NCBI RefSeq assembly: GCF_946187255.1
Contig: NZ_CAMHRZ010000031.1
Span: forward strand, 1-19,786
Length of the DNA stretch: 19,786 bases
Origin: an uncultured Ruminococcus sp.
GTDB lineage: Bacteria > Bacillota > Clostridia > Oscillospirales > Ruminococcaceae
Direction of reading: 5' to 3'
Shown here: piece after piece, positions 6,838-13,736 of the stretch
Position numbering within the stretch: the first letter of the stretch is position 1
Layout of the letters: each line of letters opens with the position of its first letter
Notes under the pieces: generated by a model
What the model saw: only the letters and a program-made list of their open reading frames with translations
Told to the model about the DNA's origin: nothing
The model's database searches: none
Program-made: the position numbers and the translations under genes

Positions 6838-8503
6838 CCTGTATCGACTCCTTGAGCTTTGAGAGGGCTATCTTCGTTTCGGCGGTAGTCTCACCGAGAA
6901 GTGAAGCTATCTCCTGAACTATCCTCATCTGCTTTTCTATCACCCTGTCAGCGACTTCCACTGTATTTCGGCTGATCTCCTCTTTCTTGCTGCGGGCGTT
7001 CTCCTCGTCGGTGACATCGCGCATTATGCATATCAGCATCTTGCTCTCGCGGTCGCTGACTATGGTGCGCTCCACATACTTCTGGTACTCCGTCAGGAAT
7101 ATCCTCTCGTTGTATATCCCTCTGCCCGTACTGCGCACATCAATGAACACTTTGGGGTCAAGTATCCGCACCACCTGATCTCCCAGTACGTCCGAAGCGC
7201 AGCGTATATTCATCATAGTCATGGCGGCAGAGTTAATCTGCTGTACTTCCAGCGAATCGTTCAGCACGATGATGCCGTTGGGAGTATTGCGCACTATCGT
7301 ATCCGAAAAGCTCTCCGCCTTGTCTTTAAGGAAAGGCAGGCACATGGACATATCGGCTTTTCCTCTGAATATGGCTATCGCCTTTTCGCGGCAGGTGTTG
7401 TATCCGCAGGAGCCGCAGTTGAGTTCGTCTTCGGGATTGAATTTGCCCATCTTCGCCAGCAGCTGTCTTATCTCCGACTCGGTGGGCTGGGGCTGTCCCA
7501 GATCTATCACCGAGAAATGCTTTTTCATATACACCTGTTCGGGCTGAGGCACATCAAAATCCTCTCTGCCCGCACTGACTGTTATGCGCATGATATCCTC
7601 AACGGGAGTGTACCTCGCCTTTTCCATCACGGGACCGCCGATACAGCTGCCGCGACAGGCAGACATCTCGATGAAGCATTTGTGCAGGCTGCCGTTTTCA
7701 AGCTCTCTCAGCACCGCTATGCATTTTTCCGTGCCGTCAACGGAGATATAGGTATAGTCCTGCCTGTCACAGTCCATAGTTTTAAGTATGCCGCCCGCCG
7801 TCGGGAAAAACCTGGCACGGCTCTTCTCATCGCGGGAGGGGCTGCGCTCGATCTCGATGTTTTCTTCCCTCAGCCATGCGGACAGCTCCTCAAAGGTCAG
7901 CACCGCATCGACTATATCGCTGTAATGCTGTGCTTCGTCCTTTTTGGAAACGCAGGGACCTATGAACACGGTCTTTGCGCCGTGTATTCGCCTTTTGATA
8001 TCGGCACAGTGCGCCTGCATGGGAGAGAGCACGTCCGCAAGCATGGGCAGCAGGGTGGGGAAGTACTTCTGTATCAGCAGATTTACCGAATGACAGCAGG
8101 AGGTTATCACCACATCCCGCTTCTCCTCTCTGAGGATGCGCTCGTATTCCCGCTTTACATAGGTGGCTCCCACAGCCGTTTCTTCCACATCGTAAAATCC
8201 CAGCTTCCTGAGAGCCTCTCTCATCTGCGTGATGCTTGTGCCGTAGTTTGCAATGAATGACGGCGCAAGGCTCACCACAACGGGAGCACCGCTTTGCAGC
8301 AGCACCCGCACCTTTTCGGACTCATCGACTATCTGCTTCGCATCCTGCGGACATACCACCACGCACTGACCGCAGAGTATGCACTCGTTTTCGATGATGT
8401 GCGCCTGGTTCCCCGAGAAACGTATGGATTTCACGGGGCAGTACCTTATGCATTTATAGCAGTTCTTGCAGTTTGATTTTTTTAGCGTTAAACAGCTGCT
8501 CAT
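6830..8503 (-). CDS. hydS: Group C-type sensory [FeFe]-hydrogenase with PAS domain
   Basis: A 557-residue predicted hydrogen sensor. Two N-terminal 4Fe-4S motifs (residues 12-55) are followed by an H-cluster domain with TSCCHS (134-139), GPCVSKKDEA (182-191) and EMSACRGSCIGG (279-290). Next come a four-cysteine Fe-S domain (Cys363, 366, 371, 388, in NCGSCGYNTC) and a PAS domain (about 400-498). A charged helical tail ends the protein. This order is typical of the group C hydrogenases thought to report hydrogen rather than turn it over quickly. CPGW of catalytic enzymes is replaced by CHSV. I chose the ATG at 8503 because family members begin close to CLTLKKSNCKNC. An in-frame GTG at 8518 overlaps the previous stop codon and cannot be excluded. 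Sensing is inferred, not shown. Confidence 0.88.
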   Translation of the reverse strand: MSSCLTLKKSNCKNCYKCIRYCPVKSIRFSGNQAHIIENECILCGQCVVVCPQDAKQIVDESEKVRVLLQSGAPVVVSLAPSFIANYGTSITQMREALRKLGFYDVEETAVGATYVKREYERILREEKRDVVITSCCHSVNLLIQKYFPTLLPMLADVLSPMQAHCADIKRRIHGAKTVFIGPCVSKKDEAQHYSDIVDAVLTFEELSAWLREENIEIERSPSRDEKSRARFFPTAGGILKTMDCDRQDYTYISVDGTEKCIAVLRELENGSLHKCFIEMSACRGSCIGGPVMEKARYTPVEDIMRITVSAGREDFDVPQPEQVYMKKHFSVIDLGQPQPTESEIRQLLAKMGKFNPEDELNCGSCGYNTCREKAIAIFRGKADMSMCLPFLKDKAESFSDTIVRNTPNGIIVLNDSLEVQQINSAAMTMMNIRCASDVLGDQVVRILDPKVFIDVRSTGRGIYNERIFLTEYQKYVERTIVSDRESKMLICIMRDVTDEENARSKKEEISRNTVEVADRVIEKQMRIVQEIASLLGETTAETKIALSKLKESIQDE

Positions 8504-8514
8504 AGATGAAAAAC

Positions 8515-8769
8515 TCACTTTCCTGTACGCGGCAATACGGCATTCTTAAAGAACTCGGCAAAGCCTTCTTTTGTCACGCCGGTGTATACCTCGTCATCAA
8601 CGGTCACAGTCACCCCGACGCGATTACACCTGCCGGCGCAGAAACTGCCGGCAAGTGTTACCTCGTTTTCAAGATGATGAGCCGCTATCGCCTGCTTCAA
8701 AAGCTCTATGATATCCTCCGAGCCTTTGAGATGACATGATGAACCGACGCATATCTGAATTATTATCAT
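8515..8769 (-). CDS. Thioredoxin-like [2Fe-2S] ferredoxin (second copy)
   Basis: An 84-residue protein with the thioredoxin-like 2Fe-2S ferredoxin pattern: Cys7 and Cys12 (CVGSSC), then Cys44 and Cys48 (CAGRC). This fold is found in NuoE/HydC-type subunits and as small free proteins that pass electrons to hydrogenases. It starts three bases after the first copy and its stop overlaps the possible GTG start of the sensory hydrogenase. It shares the motif GSSCHLKGS with its neighbour but little beyond the cysteine framework, so the duplication is old. An electron-transfer role to one of the two hydrogenases is likely from context. Confidence 0.87.
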   Translation of the reverse strand: MIIIQICVGSSCHLKGSEDIIELLKQAIAAHHLENEVTLAGSFCAGRCNRVGVTVTVDDEVYTGVTKEGFAEFFKNAVLPRTGK

Positions 8770-8772
8770 GTA

Positions 8773-9015
8773 TTATTTTACCTTCTGCTTTATCTCTTTC
8801 TCGAAGAAATCTTCCACCGTTTCGGGAGATACCGAGAAGAACTCCTCATCCACCGTCACGCACACGCCCTGCTGACATTTCCCCATGCAGAACGTGCCGC
8901 CCAGCTTCACCTTGTCTCCGAGACATTCCTTCCCGATAAGGTACTGGAGCTGCTCGACCACCTGACGCGAGCCCTTTAAATGGCAGGAAGAACCGATACA
9001 TACTGTTACTTTCAT
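8773..9015 (-). CDS. Thioredoxin-like [2Fe-2S] ferredoxin (first copy)
   Basis: An 80-residue protein with Cys6, Cys11 (CIGSSC), Cys43 and Cys47 (CMGKC), the four 2Fe-2S ligands of thioredoxin-like ferredoxins. I chose the ATG at 9015, which has GAGGTG six bases upstream. A GTG nine bases earlier would remove this spacing. It lies 15 bases after the kinase gene and three before the second ferredoxin gene. No NADH or flavin domain is attached, unlike NuoE in Nuo or HydC in bifurcating hydrogenases, so it should be a free electron carrier or a small subunit. Confidence 0.87.
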   Translation of the reverse strand: MKVTVCIGSSCHLKGSRQVVEQLQYLIGKECLGDKVKLGGTFCMGKCQQGVCVTVDEEFFSVSPETVEDFFEKEIKQKVK

Positions 9016-9030
9016 TTCAAGCACCTCACA

Positions 9031-9780
9031 TTACATATAATCCACTACGTCTACCCACGACAGCAGGAATTCGCGTTCTTTTTCGTTGCCCTTTACCGAC
9101 TGGGATGCGGCTACGATGGGCATCCACTTCTGCACATACTGCTTTGCGGTATTGCTCTTTTCGCAGAACATATCAAGATACATATCCGCGCCTTCGATAT
9201 CGCCGTCAAGCCAGAAGCAGAGATATGTCCTTGCCGCGTCTGCGGAGGCATTGCCCTGTGTGGCGTGTGCCCAGTCGATGACGTAGGGCGTGCCGTCCTC
9301 TGTGATGATGATATTGGAAGGATTTAGGTCGCCGTGACACAGCTTGTAGTGCTTGGGCATACCCTCCAGACGGGTGTGAAGATCGTATCTCGTGGTGGCA
9401 TTCAGGTCGGTCTTGCTTATCTTGGCGTTCATCTTGTCTTTCAGCTTCCTCAGCATGGGGCAGGTGCGGGAGTGGATATCCAGCTGTATGTCCACCAGCT
9501 TTTCGATATATTCCTTCTTCTTCCTGGGCTGCTCCGCGATAAGCTGTGCCAGAGTCTTTCCGCTGATATACTCCGATACTATGGACCATTTGCCGTCTAT
9601 CATCAGCACTTCCGTGAGTTTGGGCATATTTATGCCTGTTTCCTCCACCATCGACTGATTGAGCGCTTCGTTGAGCACTTCGGATTTCCTGTAGGCATCT
9701 CCGAATACCTTAATGCACTTGTCGCCGTCACGGTATACGGTCTTGGTGTTTCTGACAGCTATAACTCTATCAAGATTCAT
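9031..9780 (-). CDS. APH-like phosphotransferase (small-molecule or protein kinase)
   Basis: A 249-residue cytoplasmic protein of the aminoglycoside-phosphotransferase/choline-kinase fold. It shows the catalytic loop CHGDLNPSNIII (His149, Asp151, Asn156), the metal-binding VIDW (Asp169) and a probable ATP lysine (Lys24, in KCIKVF). The fold is shared with atypical serine/threonine kinases. Sitting in one operon with a PP2C phosphatase and a sensory hydrogenase, it may be the kinase arm of a phosphorylation switch, but a small-molecule substrate cannot be excluded. The ATG at 9780 has AGGAGG eight bases upstream and lies 16 bases after the adhE stop. In-frame starts further upstream would run into adhE. 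Confidence 0.82.
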   Translation of the reverse strand: MNLDRVIAVRNTKTVYRDGDKCIKVFGDAYRKSEVLNEALNQSMVEETGINMPKLTEVLMIDGKWSIVSEYISGKTLAQLIAEQPRKKKEYIEKLVDIQLDIHSRTCPMLRKLKDKMNAKISKTDLNATTRYDLHTRLEGMPKHYKLCHGDLNPSNIIITEDGTPYVIDWAHATQGNASADAARTYLCFWLDGDIEGADMYLDMFCEKSNTAKQYVQKWMPIVAASQSVKGNEKEREFLLSWVDVVDYM

Positions 9781-9796
9781 ATTTCCTGCCTCCTTG

Positions 9797-12532
9797 TCAT
9801 ACTCTGTTCTTGCTGCTGCTGACTGCACGGTTGAAAGCCTGTTTGAAGTCTCTGCTGTCATCGGCAGTGTCGATCTGTCTTTCGTCGGGCTTCTCGGTCT
9901 CAGTGAAAGTTCTGCCGTAGTATACGTTCATATATATCTGCTTCAGCTCGCTGATGAGAGGATATCTGGGATTTGCTCCGGTACACTGATCGTCAAAGGC
10001 ATCTCTCGACATACTGTCAAGTGTGGCGAGGAAGTCTTCTTCCGATATGCCGTACTCAGCGATAGTCTTCTTACAGCCCACAGTCTCCTTGAGCTCCTCG
10101 ATCTTCTCGATAAGACCGTTCACCAGCTCTGCATCCGTATCGCCCTTAACGCCGAGATAGCGGGCTATCCTTGCATACTTTGCGGCAGCCTGAGGATATT
10201 CGTACTGCGGGAAAGTACCCATCTTCACGGGAACGTCGCAGGCGTTGAACCTTATGACTTCGCTTATGACCAGCGCACAGCATATACCGTGAGGCAGGTG
10301 GTGATAAGCACCAAGCTTGTGTGCAAGGCTGTGACCGATGCCCAGAAAAGCATTAGCGAATGCCATACCCGCCATAGTTGCGGCGTGTGCCATGTTCTCT
10401 CTTGCGCGTACCGCTGTCTGACCGTTTGCCACACATTCGGGCAGGTTGTCAAAGGTCATTTTCAGCGATTCCAGCGCGATGCCGTCAGTGAAAGGAGTAG
10501 CCATCACCGATACCAGCGCTTCCAGGTCATGCACCATGCAGTCGAGACCCGAAGCGGCAGTCAGTCCCTTCGGAGCGCTCATCATCATGTCGGTGTCCAC
10601 GATAGCCATATTCGGCATCAGCTCGTAATCTGCCAGCGGATACTTGTGACCTGTCTTGTCGTCGGTGATAACGGCAAAGGGAGTAACCTCCGAACCCGTG
10701 CCCGAAGAAGTCGGCACGCAGATAAAGTATGCCTTTTCGCCCATCTTCGGGAAGGTGTATATCCTCTTTCTGATATCCACAAAGCGCATTGCCATATCCA
10801 TGAAATCAGCTTCGGGGTGCTCGTACATCACCCACATGATCTTAGCCGCATCCATCGCAGAGCCGCCGCCAATGGCTATGATAACATCGGGTTCAAAGCT
10901 GCGTATAGCCTTTACGCCTTCAACAGCACAGGCAAGGGTGGGGTCGGGGGCAACATCGGAGAATGTCTCGTGGGTGATGCCCATCTCATCCAGCTTGTCA
11001 GTTACGGGCTTGGTGAAGCCGTTTTTGAACAGGAAGCTGTCGGTGACGATGAACGCCTTCTTCTTGCCCATCACATTTTTCAGCTCATCAAGAGCTACGG
11101 GCAGACAGCCCTTCTTGAAATATACCTTTTCGGGAGCCCTGAACCAAAGCATATTCTCTCTCCTTTCGGCAACCGTCTTGATATTGAGCAGGTGCTTGAC
11201 ACCTACGTTCTCGGAAACGGAATTTCCGCCCCATGAGCCGCATCCCAGTGTAAGTGAGGGCGCGAGCTTGAAATTATAAAGGTCGCCTATACCGCCCTGA
11301 GAAGAGGGAGTATTTACCAGTATACGGCAGGTCTTCATCCTTTCACCGAACTCAGCCAGCTTTTCCTGCTCCTTTACGGGGTCGAGATATATGGAAGCGG
11401 TGTGACCGTAGCCGCCGTCTGCGATAAGCTGTTCCGCTTTGCCGAATGCGTCTTGTATATCAGCCGCTCTGTACATTGCAAGTACGGGGGAGAGCTTTTC
11501 GTGAGCGAATTCCTCTGAGATATCAACGCTGTCCACCTCACCGATGAGCACCTTTGCACCTTCGGGGATGGCAACTCCTGCCAGTGAAGCGATCTTCGCG
11601 GCGGATTGTCCCACTATCTTCGCATTCAGCGCACCGTTGATTATTATGGTCTTTCTCACCTTGTTGAGCTCGTCGGGCTTCAAGAAATAGCAGCCTCTTG
11701 CGGCGAACTCTGTCTTTACTGCGTCGTAAATGCTGTCGATGACGATAACGCTCTGCTCGGATGCGCAGATCATGCCGTTGTCAAAGGTCTTTGAATGGAT
11801 TATCGAGTTTACTGCCAGGAGTATATCCGCGCTTTCGTCGATTATCGCAGGGGTGTTTCCCGCGCCTACTCCGAGAGCGGGCTTGCCGCTGGAATATGCG
11901 GCGTGTACCATTCCGGGACCGCCCGTTGCGAGGATGATGTCAGCCTCTTTCATCAGCATATTCGTCATTTCAAGGCTGGGGATGTCTATCCACGCGATGA
12001 TATCTTCGGGTGCGCCCGCCTCAACAGCCGCTTCAAGCACGATCTTCGCCGCAGCGATGGTGCTGTTCTTTGCGCGGGGATGAGGGCTGATGATTATACC
12101 GTTTCTGGTCTTCAGCGCGATGAGCGATTTGAATATAGCGGTCGAGGTGGGGTTGGTGGTGGGGATGACCGCTCCGATCACGCCGATAGGTTCAGCGATC
12201 TTCTTTATGCCCGCCGACTTGTCCTCCTCGATGACTCCGCAGGTCTTTGTGTCGCGGTACTTGTTGTAGATGTATTCGCTGGCATAGTGGTTCTTGATGA
12301 CCTTATCCTCAACGATGCCCATTCCCGTTTCTGCCACTGCCTGCTCCGCTAAGTCTATCCTTGCGCGGTTTGCGGCGGTCGCGGCGGCAAGGAATATCCT
12401 GTCCACCTGCTCCTGCGAGAATGATGCCATCTTTCTCTGAGCCGCTCTTACCCTTTCGAGAGCCGCTTCGAGCTTTTCAACGCTGTCAACGATCGCATGA
12501 ACATCGTTCATGAGGTTCTCTTTCTTTCCCAT
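9797..12532 (-). CDS. adhE: Bifunctional acetaldehyde/alcohol dehydrogenase
   Basis: A 911-residue AdhE, close to the usual size of about 870-910. It converts acetyl-CoA through acetaldehyde to ethanol, using two NADH, in the cytoplasm. The N-terminal aldehyde dehydrogenase half has the catalytic Cys256 in FDNGMICASEQS. The C-terminal iron-dependent alcohol dehydrogenase half has the NAD-binding GGGSAMDAAK. It also has PTSSGTGSEVTPFAVI and the metal ligands in GLDCMVHD and GIGHSLAHKLGAYHHLPHG. The start at 12532 has GGAGG eight bases upstream. The ATG 15 bases earlier contains that ribosome site and is not likely. It follows rex by 22 bases, and adhE is a classic Rex target. All catalytic motifs are intact. 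Confidence 0.97.
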   Translation of the reverse strand: MGKKENLMNDVHAIVDSVEKLEAALERVRAAQRKMASFSQEQVDRIFLAAATAANRARIDLAEQAVAETGMGIVEDKVIKNHYASEYIYNKYRDTKTCGVIEEDKSAGIKKIAEPIGVIGAVIPTTNPTSTAIFKSLIALKTRNGIIISPHPRAKNSTIAAAKIVLEAAVEAGAPEDIIAWIDIPSLEMTNMLMKEADIILATGGPGMVHAAYSSGKPALGVGAGNTPAIIDESADILLAVNSIIHSKTFDNGMICASEQSVIVIDSIYDAVKTEFAARGCYFLKPDELNKVRKTIIINGALNAKIVGQSAAKIASLAGVAIPEGAKVLIGEVDSVDISEEFAHEKLSPVLAMYRAADIQDAFGKAEQLIADGGYGHTASIYLDPVKEQEKLAEFGERMKTCRILVNTPSSQGGIGDLYNFKLAPSLTLGCGSWGGNSVSENVGVKHLLNIKTVAERRENMLWFRAPEKVYFKKGCLPVALDELKNVMGKKKAFIVTDSFLFKNGFTKPVTDKLDEMGITHETFSDVAPDPTLACAVEGVKAIRSFEPDVIIAIGGGSAMDAAKIMWVMYEHPEADFMDMAMRFVDIRKRIYTFPKMGEKAYFICVPTSSGTGSEVTPFAVITDDKTGHKYPLADYELMPNMAIVDTDMMMSAPKGLTAASGLDCMVHDLEALVSVMATPFTDGIALESLKMTFDNLPECVANGQTAVRARENMAHAATMAGMAFANAFLGIGHSLAHKLGAYHHLPHGICCALVISEVIRFNACDVPVKMGTFPQYEYPQAAAKYARIARYLGVKGDTDAELVNGLIEKIEELKETVGCKKTIAEYGISEEDFLATLDSMSRDAFDDQCTGANPRYPLISELKQIYMNVYYGRTFTETEKPDERQIDTADDSRDFKQAFNRAVSSSKNRV

Positions 12533-12554
12533 TTGGCTTTCCTCCATATCGCTG

Positions 12555-13153
12555 TTATCTGTGTTTCATAGTAAGGTGTGCAAGTGAAAGCGCCAGATCT
12601 TCCTGACATACGGTGACATTTTCGGGCACTTTCAGAACGGTGGGTGCAAAGTTCCATATCGCCGTGATGCCGCTTTCGGTCATTATATCGCAGACCTCCT
12701 GCGCTTTTGCCGCAGGAACGGTTATGATGCCTGCGTGTATATTGAAGGTTCGGCAGTAGTCACGGAAGCTGTCCATCGGCATCACTCTTTCGTCGGACAT
12801 ATCCTCTCTGACATCAAACGCGGCTGCTATCCGCAGTCCGTATGCCGCAAAACCCTCAAAATCGAGAAGTGCTCGTCCCAGCTTGCCCGCCCCTGCAATG
12901 ACCACAAGGGTCTGTGCCTTTCTTCCGAGAACGGCTTCCAGGTCGGCGATCAGCTCGCGTGTTATATATCCGACTTTGGGTCTGCCTGTGCCGCTGACTG
13001 CGTTCAGGTCTTTTTTACCTGAACATCTCCCAGTCCCAGCGCCCTTGATATCTCAGCCGCGGAGATCGTCTCACCCGGTCTCTCCGTCCTCAGATAATCG
13101 AGGTATAACGGCAGTCTGCTGAGCGTCGCCTTTGAACATATCGGCTCTTTCAT
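12555..13153 (-). CDS. rex: Redox-sensing transcriptional repressor Rex, split by a -1 frameshift
   Basis: Rex is a homodimeric repressor that reads the NADH/NAD+ ratio and controls fermentation genes such as adhE. The gene starts at 13153 with GGAGG eight bases upstream. The first frame encodes 49 residues (MKEPICSKATLSRLPLYLDYLR...LGLGDVQVKKT) and stops at 13004-13006. In the -1 frame from 13010 the sequence continues as DLNAVSGTGRPKVGYITRELI and then the Rossmann motif GAGKLGRALL. It ends in NFAP...VPENV at 12555. Joined at AAA AAG it gives 199 residues with the conserved VQVKKDLNAVS...GRPKVGY of Rex, close to the family's usual 205-215. The junction lies on A_AAA_AAG, so programmed frameshifting, a mutation and a homopolymer sequencing error are all possible. 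Apart from this, no residue seems to be missing. Confidence 0.88.
13010..13031 (-). other. Slippery heptamer with upstream Shine-Dalgarno-like motif in rex
   Basis: On the minus strand the in-phase codons GTA AAA AAG form the heptamer A_AAA_AAG (13010-13016). This is the most efficient bacterial -1 frameshift site known (dnaX, many IS3 elements). GGGAG (13027-13031) lies exactly 10 bases upstream, the spacing of the stimulatory motif in E. coli dnaX. The zero-frame stop TGA follows one codon after the heptamer. The heptamer is also flanked by the perfect 7-bp inverted repeat TTCAGGT and ACCTGAA. I see no strong downstream stem-loop. Confidence 0.7.
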
Positions 13154-13175
13154 CTTTCTCACCTCCGATGATCCT

Positions 13176-13184
13176 ATTATAACA
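13176..13184 (-). promoter_or_regulatory. Extended -10 promoter of the rex operon
   Basis: TGTTATAAT on the minus strand is a perfect extended -10 element (TGnTATAAT), 22 bases upstream of the rex start codon, and would give a leader of about 15 nt. No good -35 hexamer is found at 16-18 bases. I also see no copy of the Rex operator (TTGTTAA-N4-TTAACAA type) here. Confidence 0.65.
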
Positions 13185-13216
13185 CCATTCTCCCGAAAGC
13201 GGAATGATCAAAAAAG

Positions 13217-13243
13217 TATATCGGTATTATCTTTATCGATATA
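13217..13243. repeat. Inverted repeat TATATCG...CGATATA, module copy A
   Basis: A perfect 7-bp dyad (13217-13223 and 13237-13243) with a 13-base spacer sits between the divergent rex promoter and the promoter at 13288. A related dyad occurs at 13663-13692 in a similar setting. It could be an operator for a dimeric regulator. Confidence 0.55.
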
Positions 13244-13252
13244 ACGTTGAGC

Positions 13253-13285
13253 AATAAAAAAAACACAGCCTGCAAAAAGCTGTGT
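13253..13285 (-). terminator. Minus-facing terminator just upstream of a plus-strand promoter
   Basis: The stem ACACAGC (13263-13269) with GCTGTGT (13279-13285) is followed on the minus strand by an uninterrupted T-run. No minus-strand gene lies immediately upstream of it, so it would stop antisense transcripts before they enter rex. Confidence 0.65.
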
Positions 13286-13287
13286 TC

Positions 13288-13316
13288 TTGACAATAATAT
13301 CGTATGGGTGTATAAT
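13288..13316 (+). promoter_or_regulatory. Perfect consensus promoter for the 98-residue gene
   Basis: TTGACA (13288-13293), a 17-base spacer and TATAAT (13311-13316) match the sigma-A consensus at all twelve positions. It begins two bases after the minus-facing terminator hairpin. Confidence 0.85.
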
Positions 13317-13356
13317 GATCTCGTAACGAAAACCTGATATGAAAGGAGCCGATACC

Positions 13357-13653
13357 ATGATATCCATAGATACATGGGCGGTGATAGCCGCCGATGAAAA
13401 CAATATAATATTGGAATCCCCGTTCACGCCCGAAGGCGGCACATGGACAGTCCCGCGGGAAGAGATAGGGCTAGAAGACTGTAAGGCAGGCGATATCCTA
13501 TCCACCGAAACAGGCGGCTGGCTCTATCTGCGGGAGGACGAACTGGAAGATATTACCGATGAGGGCAGGAGGATATTTGAAGATTATATAACCCGAAAAG
13601 GGTTCACATACTGCGACAGAAAGCGCTTTGGCTTTATCGCGGCTCCCCGATAA
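13357..13653 (+). CDS. Small acidic protein of unknown function
   Basis: A 98-residue soluble, acidic protein that I do not recognise. It starts MISIDTWAVIAADENNIILESPF and looks like a short beta-rich domain (an EGGTWTVPREEIGLEDCKAGDIL stretch in two parts) followed by a helical, basic C-terminus with TRKGFTYCDRKRFGF. The beginning has some resemblance to small proteins of the DUF3006 type, but I would not assign it. No signal peptide or membrane segment is seen. The ATG at 13357 has AAAGGAG eight bases upstream. An in-frame ATG 18 bases earlier contains that ribosome site and is unlikely. It is transcribed alone from a perfect promoter, divergently from rex, which suggests strong constitutive expression. 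Confidence 0.75.
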   Translation: MISIDTWAVIAADENNIILESPFTPEGGTWTVPREEIGLEDCKAGDILSTETGGWLYLREDELEDITDEGRRIFEDYITRKGFTYCDRKRFGFIAAPR

Positions 13654-13662
13654 GCCATTATC

Positions 13663-13692
13663 ATATCGGGATGGTGATATCTTTTCCGATAT
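13663..13692. repeat. Inverted repeat ATATCGG...CCGATAT, module copy B
   Basis: A perfect 7-bp dyad (13663-13669 and 13686-13692) with a 16-base spacer lies just after the stop codon of the 98-residue gene. With the following hairpin and promoter it repeats the arrangement seen at 13217-13316. Confidence 0.55.
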
Positions 13693-13702
13693 AACCAACA
13701 GC

Positions 13703-13730
13703 AAAAAGCACAGCCTTTTGAAGGGCTGTG
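13703..13730 (-). terminator. Minus-facing terminator hairpin, module copy B
   Basis: CACAGCC (13709-13715) pairs with GGCTGTG (13724-13730), and on the minus strand TTTTT follows shortly after the stem. As in copy A, it points away from the plus-strand gene it precedes. Confidence 0.55.
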
Positions 13731-13736
13731 ACGATG

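Noticed and set aside
7517..8260. A 247-codon plus-strand open frame opposite hydS
   Set aside because: Antisense to a conserved gene, rich in His and Cys typical of reverse-strand shadows, and without a ribosome site or motif.
9713..11236. A 507-codon open frame on the plus strand, opposite adhE
   Set aside because: It lies wholly antisense to well-conserved adhE and the kinase gene, has no recognisable motif, and reflects codon bias of the real strand.
12555..12905. A separate 116-residue NAD-binding protein starting at a GTG
   Set aside because: It is the C-terminal half of Rex; the same frame extends upstream to 13010 with conserved Rex sequence.
13663..13730. A CRISPR array or short tandem repeats
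   Set aside because: The repeated parts are two diverged intergenic modules with different genes between them, not regularly spaced identical repeats.
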